From Prostheceraeus crozeri (taxonomy: Eukaryota > Platyhelminthes > Polycladida > Euryleptidae), in assembly GCA_907163375.1 (NCBI GenBank), contig CAJQUW010003570.1, positions 186,001 through 250,000 on the forward strand: a DNA stretch of 64,000 nucleotides, read 5' to 3'. Position numbers and translations under genes: made by a program. This document shows, piece after piece, positions 10,885-22,923 of the stretch. Numbering within the stretch: the first letter of the stretch is position 1; every line of letters begins with the position of its first letter. The notes under the pieces were generated by a model. It saw only the letters and a program-made list of their open reading frames with translations. It had not been told where the DNA came from and did not search any database.

Positions 10885-11470
10885 TAGTTTTTGGGTTCTG
10901 TTGTCAATAGAAGAATTCGATGCGGCTGGGCAATCAAGGCGTTGATGCCGTTCCTCACCTCACGTGCTCCGTCCCTCCACATGAAAGGAAGAGCATATGA
11001 TGCGTGTGTCCGGAAGGGTATGATATACGGAAGCGATACATGGGCTCTGAAAGTAGACAGTCAACAACGTCTGGATAGGGTGGAAATGCGCGTGGTAAGG
11101 TGGATGTGTGGTACAAAGCTAAGTGACAGAAAGCGAAGTGACGACTTGAGGCATATGCTAAACATCGAAACAATATCCGATGTCACCGAACGAAATCGAC
11201 TCAGATGGTGGGCCACGTGATGCGAAAAGGGCCCGAAGACTACGTCCGCCAAGTTGTGACATGGAAAGTAGAGGGAAGAAGAAAAGGTCGACATCGGAAG
11301 ACATGGAGTGACTCTGTTGCCGATGATCTCAAGCAGAATGGTCTCAAACCGGATGACGCCAACGATCGTCAACGCTGGCGCTCTGCGATCCACAGCATTG
11401 GGAAGAATCGTCCAACCCTACGAAGTCGGAGAAGACGGACGTTAAACGGGTAAGTATAAGTATAAGTAAA
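10885..11470 (+). pseudogene. Non-LTR retrotransposon (LINE A), 5'-truncated, copy 1
   Basis: This encodes the C-terminal end of a LINE reverse-transcriptase ORF. Frame 10891-11220 contains IRCGWAIKALMPFLT, then RKGMIYGSDTWALK, VRWMCGTKL and RNRLRWWAT. A second frame from 11205 continues with GHVMRKGPEDYVRQVVTW, then KTWSDSVADDLKQNGL and DRQRWRSAIHSIG. The R-L-R-W-x-G-H-V to W-R-x-x-I order is typical of such LINEs. The switch between frames is a one-base shift at the TGGTGGGCCACG site near 11205-11218. The element ends in a TAAGTATAAGTATAAG tail, a short-repeat tail rather than poly-A. The same family with the same shift occurs at 49054-50020. Confidence 0.85.
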
Positions 11471-12210
11471 TACGGACTGAAAGCCCACTCCGAATGAAAA
11501 AGTTTGGAATGATACTGTTCGTAAAAATAACAGGATCAAAGTGCGGAACAATACTCAAATGGTGAATCCGGAGTTACACAATCGTGACATGCTTATGACA
11601 AAGGATCTGTCACGAAGTGATATCATCAACATTGTCAGAAGAAAGTGCCCTGAGTGTATCATTACAGGGAGCAAAAGATGTTGCCTATCGCTCACAATAG
11701 ATGGAAGTAGGCGATCCTTCGAGCTCGTTCGATTATCCAGCGTGTTGGAGCACCATAGTCAAGTATACTAATTCTGATGACTGACAATCGATAACATAAA
11801 TAATTCTCGAACTGTTGCCTGCACCATCAATCAAAAATCTTGCAATCTGAAACTGTAGTATGAAAACAAGTACAAAATTATCTGACAGAAAACTAAGAAA
11901 ATCAGCTTTACCATTTAATGCCGATGTCACATTTCAGGAGAACGCAATGATGCATATCTTGAAATGAATTTAGACTACTAACATCAACTTGGTTGACAAT
12001 CTACATTAAAAAAATCAAAACCAACAGTATCATACGAAAATTGAGAAAATTGCTCAAATAGATTCATCAATTATCATTTGCCAGGAATAGTAATCAAATT
12101 CGAGGTATTCAAAACAACAGAGAGCGGTCAGGTCTTCAGTTTTAAGCTACCGAGCGATTCCAGGTTCATTCCAGTTCGATTTCATCAAATTTCAGGTCTT
12201 TAGCTTATGT
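11471..12210. other. Stretch with no recognisable feature
   Basis: Two small open frames at 11541-11771 and 11733-11930 have no recognisable domain. Confidence 0.5.
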
Positions 12211-12830
12211 TAATGAGGAAAAAATATTGATGTAAAATATGTGGACGATCTGATTTAATACGAACTTTTGTTTCAAATGAAAATCATGTTGAAGTGGAGT
12301 CTCCTGTTCACAAAGAATTGAAAAATGTAAATGCATGGTGTGACACTACTGATCACTATTTGAATCTGTCGAAAACTGGAAATAGTTATGTTCTGAAAAG
12401 CACATTGGCTTTACTGCATCCTCTCCCATCGAGATTGTAGACAATATCATCATTCTAGATTTGAAATCGGGCAGCCACTCTCATCTACAAAGTGATGAAA
12501 AAAGGAGACATGCGATTTTACCCCCATAAAACCTGCGATGAGTCCCATAAACTGTACATCGACTTCATTTCCAATGTTTTAGAGTAAGTGCTGAGTTGGG
12601 TTCATCAAACCAATTAACGTACATACAGAATCGCTTTACGAGAAGAATAAACATGCGTCTATGTATCTAATGAAACAACGAGAAGACATAACATGTACCG
12701 ATATTAACAATATACTTTTGGAAATTATACAATAACAAGCCTTCCTCGTTCCAATTGCGACGCAGACGTCTGAAGTGCTTCACACCAATGCCAAGAGACA
12801 AGTATCAAGAGATAGTATAAGAAAATTTAA
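12211..12830 (+). pseudogene. Badly decayed LINE reverse-transcriptase remnant
   Basis: Near 12236 the frame reads VKYVDDLI, a decayed form of the Y-A-D-D catalytic motif of LINE reverse transcriptases. It is followed in shifting frames by segments such as HKELKNVNAWCDTTDHYLN and LSKTGNSYVLKST. These resemble the W-x-x-x-N-x-L-x-L-N-x-x-K-T region. Further on, QNRFTRRI resembles the V-Q-x-R-x-x-R-x-I segment. Many stops and frame changes interrupt it. I am fairly sure it is a reverse-transcriptase relic and unsure of its clade. Confidence 0.45.
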
Positions 12831-14580
12831 AGAGATAGCATTATAGGGATGTATGTGCAATCTACTGTACTTGTACATGGTCACACTTACAAATATCATC
12901 CTTTATTAGCATGTATTATCATGTACATATTATAGCCGACAGATGAACAATAGTTATTTACGCAGCTAGTGCATAATTGCTTCATTATTGCATTTCAGTT
13001 AGAATGCTACGATGAAGCAATCTCATGCAAGAGTTAAGTAGAGAATTTTATTTGGCGATGTGCTATAGTGATCAAAGACAGATTGTGATTTGTGATTGAC
13101 ATGTCTATGATTATCAAGGGCATTTGAATAGAAATTTAGCCTGACCAATATTGTAAATATCTATTCTCAGATCTAATACATACTGAACTGATCAAAACTA
13201 GCCCATAATGTTCATAGATCATGCCGGACTTCTCGCGCGGGCAATAATCTGCCTTACAGGTAAAATGAAGTGATAGGATATCTACATTATGCTCCCGGAG
13301 AGAAATAAAATATTTTTAAACCTGATTCATTGACCCCATTATTCCCAATCACTGTTGCACACTTTCAGCCCGTGTCGACATTGCGAAGCAGCGTTGACCC
13401 TATAGCAGGCAAAAATTCAACGTGTTTCTGATGGCAGAACACGCGACCTCGTACAATGCATAGATCTGCTGCAAATTGAGTCTTTGATTTTTTTTCTAAA
13501 AAGAGCTTATTTCTTGAAAATTAACGTACATGAATGGATTAATGAGCCTACTACTTATCGCGTTTTCAATTAAAACATGATCTTCGAGGGCTTTGCATGA
13601 ACACTTTCAAGGCGGTTATGTCATTTTGCATCCAAACAGAATATTGAAGACTTGACTTAGAAAGAAAATCGATCTAACCCTGAAGACTATTTCTGAGGGT
13701 TGAAGCAGATTTTTCAAATTTGGCGCAGATCGCGCTTTGCACTCGAACCCTTTAAAACATAAACGTCTTTGATCGCTAATGTCCTTTCTATATCATAATC
13801 GGATAGCAAATGCAGCATGCTAATCATACAATCTCAAAGGTTGGAACGTGCGCACCGCAAATCATTAACTGCATTTCAACACTACGATTCCTTTAATGCC
13901 TAATTCTATTTCAAGCTCATCGTATGACAATAAATGAACTCATACTTCGCTTTCCATCATATCATGTTATCTTCACATTTCTTGCCGATGTTTGAACTTA
14001 GACTTTTATCAATTCTACTGAAAATGAGATCGGTATATTCCATCACTTTAGTGGATTTTCTCAAAAACTTCCACGAAGAGATCAATTATTGACAGAGCTT
14101 TCTAAAACACTTAGTTGCCGAAGCCTGAGATTCTGTTCAGACAAACTTGGTTGAATATTGTCTACAAAAAGAAAAACGCTTCATTCTGTCCAGTTGATTC
14201 TATGCATGAGGGAATGTTTGCTTAACTTTATCACTTAGCAAGAGAATTTCATTCCAATATACATTCAAGCCTTTCATCATTATTTTCAGTGCAGCAGACA
14301 ACAAAAGACATATTCATCTGTCTTTCTCTTCGAGGAATCAACTAATAAGAGTTCTGGATGAAATCGATATAGCTTTGCAACAGAGAGTGAGTAATTATCC
14401 GAAAAATGACGGTGTACGTCTGGAGATCGTTGACATGAGCAGTGACTTTAACTCGTGCCTCATGTCATGCAAATAGCAGAATGGAAAATCGTTGCTTGCA
14501 ATTTTATGTTAAGATACGTATAGGGACCACAATTTTGGGATTTTAGGGTCAGATTGCAGGGATTAAGATTTGAACAATGA
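12831..14580. other. Long stretch with no recognisable feature
   Basis: AT-rich DNA with no open frame above 60 codons, no tRNA boxes and no inverted repeat that I could detect by eye. Confidence 0.5.
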
Positions 14581-14714
14581 TATTAACAACAATGAAATGA
14601 AAGAAACGATAGATCAAATTTCCATGCAAAAGATGTACGGCTGGCAGGATTCGAACCTACGACGAAGGTTTACTAGACCTGTGCTCTACCAACAGAGCCA
14701 CAAGCAACTTATGC
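14581..14714 (-). mobile_element. tRNA-derived SINE (tRNA-Thr-like head), copy 2
   Basis: Read on the minus strand, the head has an A box TGGCTCTGTTGG, an anticodon loop CTAGTAA (AGT, Thr) and a B box GGTTCGAATCC at 14647-14657. The 5' acceptor side overlaps the D stem, so a normal cloverleaf cannot form. The body after the head (ACATCTTTTGCATGG to CATTGTTGTTAATA) matches the copy at 10334-10456. This copy keeps the D and anticodon region that copy 1 has lost. A decayed tRNA-Thr gene is the alternative, but the shared body argues for a SINE. Confidence 0.75.
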
Positions 14715-14719
14715 GACTG

Positions 14720-15721
14720 CATACCTGTGTACCTCAAAATTTCAAATATCGTACAATCCATACTATAATATCAACAAAATTATATATTCCCAAATCAATT
14801 CCCTACTCCTTATGTATTCTTGTACCAAAAACAAACAAAATAGTGTCAGAAGTGCATAATGCAATCAAAACAAAACAATAGATATGATTTACTAAAACCA
14901 AATAGGTGATTAATTACATAATACGGAATATATCAAAAACAAAATCGTCAAATTGCAATGCCACTGCGTTCCTGCACTTCCTTCGCATAACACGATTTCA
15001 GTCGTCTAATTTCTTTATCGCTGCATTTTTCCCTGGATTGAAGGATTCAGGTCGTCCCTTCAGGACCAGCAATGAATCAAACGTGCAGGCGGATGGTGAG
15101 TTCCGCTGCGTAGACTGAGCAGTTGCGAATTTAAAGGCAGCGGGTGAGTTGGGTTGGGGACCGGTCGCAAGCCTTAATAAGATGAGATTAATTTCAGGGG
15201 TGGGATCAGAGCTGCGTAATAGCGATCATAGGGTGGATGGCAATTTACACGCGTTATTTGCGTTGAAGTCTCAGTCGGGGCACATATACGAGCCAAACTG
15301 CATCATTGGAAACGATCATAGTCACCAACAAATACTTTCATTCCTAACAAATACGAATTTAGTTAGGATCAGCATCACACCTTTGTATGACCTGGCTTTC
15401 TGGCTTTTAATGTGGATAGGCCTATGTTGAAGCCTCGGACGGCCACAACTTATGATTTCTGAGAAGCAACTGCATTGTTCTAATGCGTTTGACTGAAGCT
15501 CACATCTCAAGTATATAATAAGAAAGTGACTTATTCGATAGCAAAGATTCCTAACCACAATCCAGCACATTAATTTTGAAAAATTCTTACAATTATATGA
15601 AATCGATGAAAAATCGTACGATTGGCTGAAAAATAGAAAAAAATCATCGAAATTCGTACAATTTTCCGAAAAACCCCGAAAAATTGTACAACTTCCGGGA
15701 AAATCGGAAGAGTACACAGGT
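14720..15721. mobile_element. Non-autonomous hAT-like element with exact 8-9 bp target duplication
   Basis: The left end reads CATACCTGTGTACC and the right end reads GAGTACACAGGT(A), a terminal inverted repeat of about 11 bp. ATGCGACTG flanks it on both sides (14711-14719 and 15722-15730). The right subterminal region is rich in GAAAAATCGTAC-like words between about 15580 and 15715. Open frames inside (14906-15118, 15149-15430 and others) show no transposase motif. The element inserted at the edge of SINE copy 2. Confidence 0.8.
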
Positions 15722-15730
15722 ATGCGACTG

Positions 15731-16480
15731 TGTCAATTAGCAGGATCAAACCCTCACCACCACATATTACTTGTCATAGCAATTATAATCAATGAATAAA
15801 TAACTCGTCACTATTGCGACCGCCGACATCTTCACGAAGACAGAAGGAAACCCCAAGCAGATTAAACAGCCATCGGTGCTTATGGGTTACTTCTACGTCT
15901 GCGTGGTAGCCGCACCTCCTTGCACCGGACCGAACATTTACAAGCTACACTGAAGCACTGAAGTGTAGCCAAAGTATAATTTCTTTTTCGCTCCAAACTG
16001 ATAGATAATGAAGACTTCATGATCTTGAAGGTAGGGTCTTCATCTTCTTCTATAAATGTTCAGAAATCAATGCAAACTTAATAAAGCACTAGAAAAATTC
16101 AGCAAACTTACTAGGCTTCTTTTATTTTGCCAACACTTGCAAGTGGCTCTCATCATACTTAGCCGCAACCAGAAAATGGAAAAAGTTGAATTGACTAAAT
16201 TTGTAAGTCAGTGGCGGACGAAACATCCGCGTTTCAATTGTTTCTTTAATTGCATTAAAAAATGCACGTGCAGTATATAGCAAAGGAATTGCTTATTACA
16301 GGTACTTTTTCAAAATCCTAAAAAAATACAGTATCTCAAAAAAGGAAAAATAGATTAAATCGAAGCAATGTCACTGCTATCTACAAATTACTATGCAGGA
16401 GGGTCAACATCTAGACATTAGTTTAAAATGAATGGAATTGATAAATAGAGCTGATTACTGTTCTCCTCCTAGTTGGATTA
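15731..16480. other. Stretch with no recognisable feature
   Basis: It contains a small hairpin, GCTACACT paired with AGTGTAGC, near 15945-15970. The frame at 16056-16280 has no domain that I recognise. Confidence 0.5.
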
Positions 16481-16488
16481 TTCATATT

Positions 16489-17443
16489 CAGTGTTGCCAC
16501 AGCGGCCAACTGGAAAGAATTCCGTCGCGACGTCAGAATTCCGCCGCGACGGTCTAGGTGTGCCGATTCCTAGACCTATGTATGAATCGCTTTATTAAAG
16601 ATAGATAAAGCAATTTTGGGGATCGATTTACAGTCACACGCACGTACATTACGCAATTTAGCCTATGTAAATAATGATGCATACTAAATTGAGTAACCTG
16701 ATTTTTCATTTGTTCACATCAAATGTTCTACCACCAGCTTGCACGACCACACTTCTCCACCACCAACGCCGATATCTTAGCAGATCGTAATCCCTTCGAT
16801 TGGTATTCATCATGATTTCCTGTAGAAGATCAGACAAGCTGGACGTTCGTTGAGACACAAGCTTGAAGCAACGTCGTTGAAGAGATTTCACACGAGCGCT
16901 GGATGATCTGACCGTTCTGCACAAGCGCAGACGATCGGATAACGACACAGTGAATCCCAGAGGAAATAGTTTCGTAAGTCAATAAAACAACAAGAAAAAT
17001 CACTGGTAACAGGAATCCAAACACAAACTGACCGATGAAGTCACCAATAAACGTGATGCCATTGCTTTGATTTTTCGAGGATCTCTCAGGCTTTGATTCG
17101 TTAACACACATGACACAATCTAGACAACATTAATAAGTTTTGATTTTAGTAGTCATTTCAGAGAGATTGAAAATCTAATGGTTAAATCGCTAAATCATGA
17201 CGAGGTGTGAAGCGAGTATCTGAGATTGAAACGTTCCAATACTGAAGGAACATCATGCAAGTTGACACGGACAAGAAGCTGAAAATCCACATCTGCGTTT
17301 GCTACCTGTAGGATAATTAAGCTTGCGCCGAATGATCAAAAAATAGGGCCGTCGGAATTCTCAAATTCCAAGAATTCCGCCACCACCTCAAGATTTCCTC
17401 CGATTCCGCCGCGGCGGAAAATTCCGCCGCTGTGGCAACATTG
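16489..17443. mobile_element. Non-autonomous hAT-like element with GC-rich ends
   Basis: The left end is CAGTGTTGCCACAGCGG and the reverse complement of the right end is CAATGTTGCCACAGCGG, a terminal repeat of 17 bp with one mismatch. The flanking octamers TTCATATT (16481-16488) and ATCATATT (17444-17451) match at 7 of 8 bases. Both subterminal regions repeat ATTCCGCCGC-type words. Two overlapping minus-strand frames lie inside, at 16706-16948 and 16830-17111. The second has a hydrophobic run FVFGFLLPVIFLVVLL like a membrane segment. They show no transposase motif and could be chance or captured host DNA. Confidence 0.85.
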
Positions 17444-17451
17444 ATCATATT

Positions 17452-18300
17452 GCATGCTTAAAGATCACTCTTCTACATCTGTTGCGACTAAGATTTGCAG
17501 ATAGAACTAGGCCTAATTAATTTCATGTAAAATTGTACAATAAAATTTGATCAAAATCGTTTCGGTGCACCGCGCCAAAAGCCGGTTCTCGCAAAAGACG
17601 GTGCACCGCGCACAGGCCTAGCTGTTTCTCCCCCCCCCCCCGACAATTTCAAATTGGCTAAAAATCAATGATCCAAAGGATTCCGATTCGCATAATCTTT
17701 TGTAGGAAGGTAGAAAGTACCATCACATGTAGTTGAAGTTATGTAACGATTGATTCATGCTCACGTATTTCAGACAAACGTGGGGGGGGATAATCCATAA
17801 GCACCAAGATTTCAACAATATTAACAATCGTACATTAAATTGCCATTAACTCACGCACAACATGCATCTTCACGCTTCAATACAATCAAAGTCGTCACAA
17901 TTTTGATAACCGACCGAGGAGACCAGGATGAACACACACTTGTTATTGACATTACCTATGATCTATTACAAATCTATGATTAGAATTCCGGGGGAGCCAT
18001 GAGCTTAAAACGGCAGCCAGATCTATAATTGCATCGACTAGAAATCCCCAAAAAAGGTGCTGCATCACACCACAGAACTGCAACACTTTGGTCAGCTTAG
18101 ATTTGAGTAGGCTATTTACTTCCATGTGCATTGTACCTGTGTCACTCACTCACTCCACGATTTATGTATTTTTTATAAGTAGATGGAAATTTGTTACATC
18201 ACAATAATTAATAAGTTTCAGCTAAAACGAGCATATTATTCAGTTAAGCGCACTAATAGCTGTCCATCCAACTACACCACAGGATTGCATGCGATACTCA
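17452..18300. other. Stretch with a duplicated 13-mer and a C12 run
   Basis: CGGTGCACCGCGC occurs at 17563-17575 and again at 17599-17611. It is followed by a run of 12 C at 17630-17641. A short frame at 17952-18149 (minus) has no recognisable domain. Confidence 0.6.
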
Positions 18301-18308
18301 ACACATCA

Positions 18309-18951
18309 CAAGGCTGCCAACCCGTGCGTGTCGGCTAAAAATCGGGGCGCCCACGTGAAAAAATTGGGAGAAATCGGGACACAAAAATCATACTTTTTCT
18401 TCCATTTTATACGTAACTATAGCATTTTGATGTGTGTTTTGTTTTTCATATGCTTTGTTGGACTTAACCTGGCAATAATTCTTAAATTTCGTTGACTTAA
18501 ACGCGTATCAGTTATGAACTACCGAAATTCTACGACAAGAAAAGCATCTACATCATATTAACGAATATTTCCGTTTCGTCAGCTTCCAAACAATCGATTT
18601 AATAGAAAAATATGCTCTCACACAAAGATAAAAATGACTATATTGTAACTAGCAGAAAACAAAAAATGCGAGTTGTTCTCCAGTTGGAAGATTTCTTGAG
18701 TCTGTACAAAAAGAGCGTTTCTTTATGTTGTTACACTCATTTTCCCAAAAAGAAATCGAATGTATATTTTTATCAGTATTTCAAAGGAAGACAGGAGGCC
18801 TATGCACGTGACTACAGTGTACATAAGAAATTCTGACCACAGCACCTAACTTCGACAACAAAAAACTATCCAAATTTCAAAATCCGAAAATTCGGGACAA
18901 AATCGGGGCAGGCGATTTTTTTGTCGAAAAATCGGTACAGTTGCACCCCTG
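18309..18951. mobile_element. Non-autonomous hAT-like element
   Basis: The right end, read inward, is CAGGGGTGCAACTGTACCG. The left end is CAAGGCTGCCAACCCGTG, an eroded inverted match. Subterminal words such as AAAATCGGGGC and ATCGGGACA appear inverted at the two ends. The flanks share ACATCA (within 18301-18308 and 18952-18959), a partial target duplication. Open frames inside (18289-18495, 18612-18836) show no transposase motif. The call is less firm than for the other hAT-like elements because the left end is eroded. Confidence 0.6.
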
Positions 18952-18959
18952 ACATCAAT

Positions 18960-21900
18960 AATCATTCTTGTACACCGCTTCTCTTAAGTCTGGAAATACT
19001 TCAAATGCATCACGAGAAATGCTATTGATCAACTGAAATTTCTAGAAAGATAAATACAACAATATAAATATAATATAAATTAAAAGATAAAAGATAGATA
19101 GAATAATTGCATTAGTGAAGGGAATTTCACGAACACACAACTTTGACAAAATCTTTATGTTACTGTATCAAATGTTAAAATATGGTTGCTTTTTAGCAAA
19201 AAATAGTTAAAAAATTATTTTATAGAAAGCTATAGCATAATTCCACGTATCAACTTATTATCAATCATGCAGGCTAAACAGATTAATAACCGAGACTAAT
19301 AACCTCTCAAAATTAGAGTTTGATATCATCAGAACGATTCAAGAAAGAAAACTTATTCAATGGAACTTTTACTGAAAATCACCGACATAACTGATCTTTG
19401 AAGATAAAAGAACAAAATCCCTCGTAGAATCTTTTGAAGGCATAATGGAAAAAAATCTGCTTATGATCATTTGCAATGGGTTTTGAAGATCAAGCACTGA
19501 AAAGTTGGGAACCAAATTCAAAAATATGTGGTCACAAAATCAACTTTCATTATTTAACTTCCGTGTGGTCTACTGACTTCGCAAGCGGTCCATTTCCATT
19601 CATATTCAGACAAGTGACATCTCACAGGTGAATTTCATTAAGCGTGAAAAGTTAAGGTTATGTGAAATTTGTAGTCGAAGTTATCTCAAGATAAAGACAA
19701 CTAAGTTCTCAACTAGACCCGCTGTCGAAGTTCAGACTGGTGCCTTCATAGTTATCTAATGTCCCTTCTAGGCCTAGATAGCATTTACATGCGACCTCAA
19801 TGGTGCTAGATGTTTCGAAACATATTTCTTAAATGAATTATATACAGTTTTGATGCTTGCGCTCTTAACATAACATATTTACAGCAATTGTTACATAATT
19901 TCCATTTAAGTGCCCTACATTCTGAGAATTCGTGCACATCATTGAGATCTTGCTTTACAAGAAAGATCGTATCAAAGCAAAATGACCAAATGCTTCGTCA
20001 CGGGGCCGAAAATATTTCAAAAGTTTAAAATAATTGGATCCTTTTATTGAAATTAGTCGAAAAAAACTCATCAGTATAAATTGATGACCATTTATTGTGC
20101 GTAATTGAGCTATGGTACAATGTGGAAAAAGGAAGGCAACAATGTATCTCGCAATGATGATTTCTCTATCTATGCATGTGAAAAACATTTTTGAAATCTC
20201 AATCAGCGTACATCTACAAGTGCATTGCTACCCGCTTTTTTCCTACATTGATGCCCAGTTCATTTCAATTACGCACAATATTATTAGCATAGCTTTTTTC
20301 GGGCAACAATGTAGGACATTTTCAGGCGCTTACATGTCCTTCTTTGTTGCCCTCAAAACTCCATATTAATGCTATACTGTTGCGGCAATTTTGATTGGTG
20401 TTCATGTATGCTTCGTTTTACAATCAAATGAGATAGCATAGCTTTATGTCAGAATCACAATATTGAATTATAGAATAAAGAAGCAAGGAAAAGATAAATC
20501 AAAGGATGAGATCAGTGTCATTTAATCACAAATCGAAAAAAATCATCGTTGCTATTACTTTCAATAAGGGAGCATCATCATAATAATCTAATTTCAACTA
20601 AATAAGAAAACCTGCCGAGGAAGGCAATTAAGCATCATTAAGTCAATATCGAGCGGTTTAGGGAAGCCTAAATTTATGATACGAATTGATGAAGCAGTGT
20701 CAAAAACTCGCTGCATTGAGATGAGCATTGCAATGTCACGGATGTATGTTCGACTCACAGATGTAGCAACTTTCAACGGAATGAGTGGGCAACAACCTGC
20801 AACTTACGCATAGCTAGACATTAGGCCCTGGTGTGATTGAGCGTTATGGAACACTTAGGTGATTCCAAGGAGATCTAGGCATCTATGCGTCGGGAGTATT
20901 GTGTTTTCGACATCCACCAGGGCCGTCGCATCGTTTGCTGAATGTGAAAAATATGAGATCTTACGGGAAGTGGGGTGTCGAGCGCTACAAATGAATCCAG
21001 TTGCGTTCAGAATTTCAGGTTTCGAGCGACTGTACAAAATGAATTTCAATCCATTTATCTCACAACAATACCAACATTAATTCGAATTTTGTTTGCTTAG
21101 TCTATACATTAATTAAAAATAATTTGAAATCAAGTTGGTTATTATTCTTTTATGGAACTACCGGTATCCTCTTAAGCATAACTTTCAAAGCATTGCGCGG
21201 TTACGACATCCACAGAAACTCAGTAAATGCTATAAACTACTACTGCAATTCTTCTATTTTGCTGAACTTGCTACAAGATGTGAGACGATCTGAAAAATAT
21301 GAAGCTTTAACAAAATGACAGTATAATGAATAACAATAAGTGGCTCTCATTAGTTTGCCTTTTCCATCCTGCAGATCAGCATTTACTCTATTAGACAACA
21401 TAGGTTCATTTAAATGCAAGAATTTTGAGATTTCAATTTTTCGCAGGAACAAGGCCATTTTTCCGCATTTCGTTCATTTTTTAACATTTTCGCAGATTCT
21501 CGCAGCTGGCTCGAACACTGATGCTCCCACCTCCTTCCTACCATAGCATAGACATCTAGATCTCCTTTAGCAAAACAAGGCATTTTCCGTATTGCTTAAG
21601 TTATGTATTAGATAGTGTACTTATTTCGAAATAATCCATCGAAGACCGAAGGTATGAATGTTATATTTTCTTCAAGCATGAGAATAAATTATTCTATGTA
21701 ATTTAAAGCATATTTGTTATTTGACATAAGTGACAAATTTTACCTTGGAAAATAAGGCACCGCGGAGGAAACCAAAGTTCAGTTATCCTAGATAAATCTT
21801 AAATTTGTCGAGAGTCATTCTACATGCAGATATACAATAAGATATGTCTGTTATTTTCGGCAACTTTGAATTTCAATCCTAGATATATATCAAGCAAGCA

Positions 21901-22820
21901 TTTCATCACAAAAACAAATATCAGTCATGATAAAATTTCTATGATGGATGAAACAATTTTGGCTAGAAATAAAACACTACTTTGAAAAGTAGTCTCTAAT
22001 GGGAGTGAAACATGTCTTAAAAATTGAATACGACGATAATATCATGCCAAACTTTGTATTGCAACTTCTGTAAACAGTTTGATTGTATAATATTGCGGCA
22101 AGGGTCTTAGTGTTGCACAGCCTTGATAAAGTTCACATACAGTAAAACATAATAAGGTTACTGCACGAAATAATACATCAGCAACGAACTGAATGAATCA
22201 CGATGCATAAAAATGCCGATCAATGCTTTAAGTAAAAGCATGCTTATCAAGCTAATGATCGTGTGATATTTTTTAACCACACTTATACGCAATGCATTCA
22301 CCATTGAATTTTTTCGTCCTTTATGCAAGATACTAATCCACAGTTTCCAGATATGATGATCGATGATTGTGCATCTAATAGTAATGCTAGTAATGAAGCA
22401 CTGCTTCTTGGCATCATATTAAATATAACTTACGTAATTTGAAAATAAGTATTTTAAGTAATATGCTGTTTGTTAAACGGCTTAATCATGATAAATGAAT
22501 ATTTACTCGCAAATTTTCACTATTACAACTGCAGGACGTCATCAGACAAGTTAAAGTGGTGCTACAAAACTTCTTTTACAAATTTGTATGAAAATAGAGA
22601 TACTAAGCTAATACATTATGTTGTGCACCTTATGTAGATAAAATGACTCTACTAAATTACTAATTATACAACTTTCTGATGAATGTGAACATTGATACTA
22701 ATAAGGTCGATATAGGATTTGTGGAATTATCATTGGAATAATGCCTCCATAATTAGTTGTTGAGACGCATTCAAACCTTTGGTTTGCTCCCAGTTGAAAT
22801 TATAATGCCTCTTCGATGTG
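18960..22820. other. Long stretch with no recognisable gene or element
   Basis: About 3.9 kb of AT-rich DNA. Scattered short open frames between 19955 and 21546 overlap on both strands and lack known motifs. A hAT-like right end (CAGTGTTCGAGCC, read from the minus strand) may sit at about 21511-21523, but no matching left end was found. Confidence 0.5.
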
Positions 22821-22825
22821 CGTTG

Positions 22826-22923
22826 AATTTTGTGATCTCGAATCAATTCCTATTACTACCAGTCTTGCGACTCGCATTCGTGAACCAAACCTGGCAGTAA
22901 CAAATTGATCCGAGATCACAAAT
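22826..22923. repeat. Imperfect inverted repeat (hairpin)
   Basis: The arm TTTGTGATCTCGAATCAATT (about 22829-22848) pairs with the arm AATTGATCCGAGATCACAAA (about 22903-22922). The pairing continues inward through TACTACCAG and CTGGCAGTA. The loop is about 30 bp. It could be an old foldback element. Confidence 0.6.

Noticed and set aside
10955-11393. Minus-strand frames with Cys and Phe-rich stretches
   Set aside because: They are shadows of LINE A on the plus strand.
21340-21546. hAT-like element ending at CGAACACTG
   Set aside because: The right end looks plausible, but no matching left end or target duplication was found.
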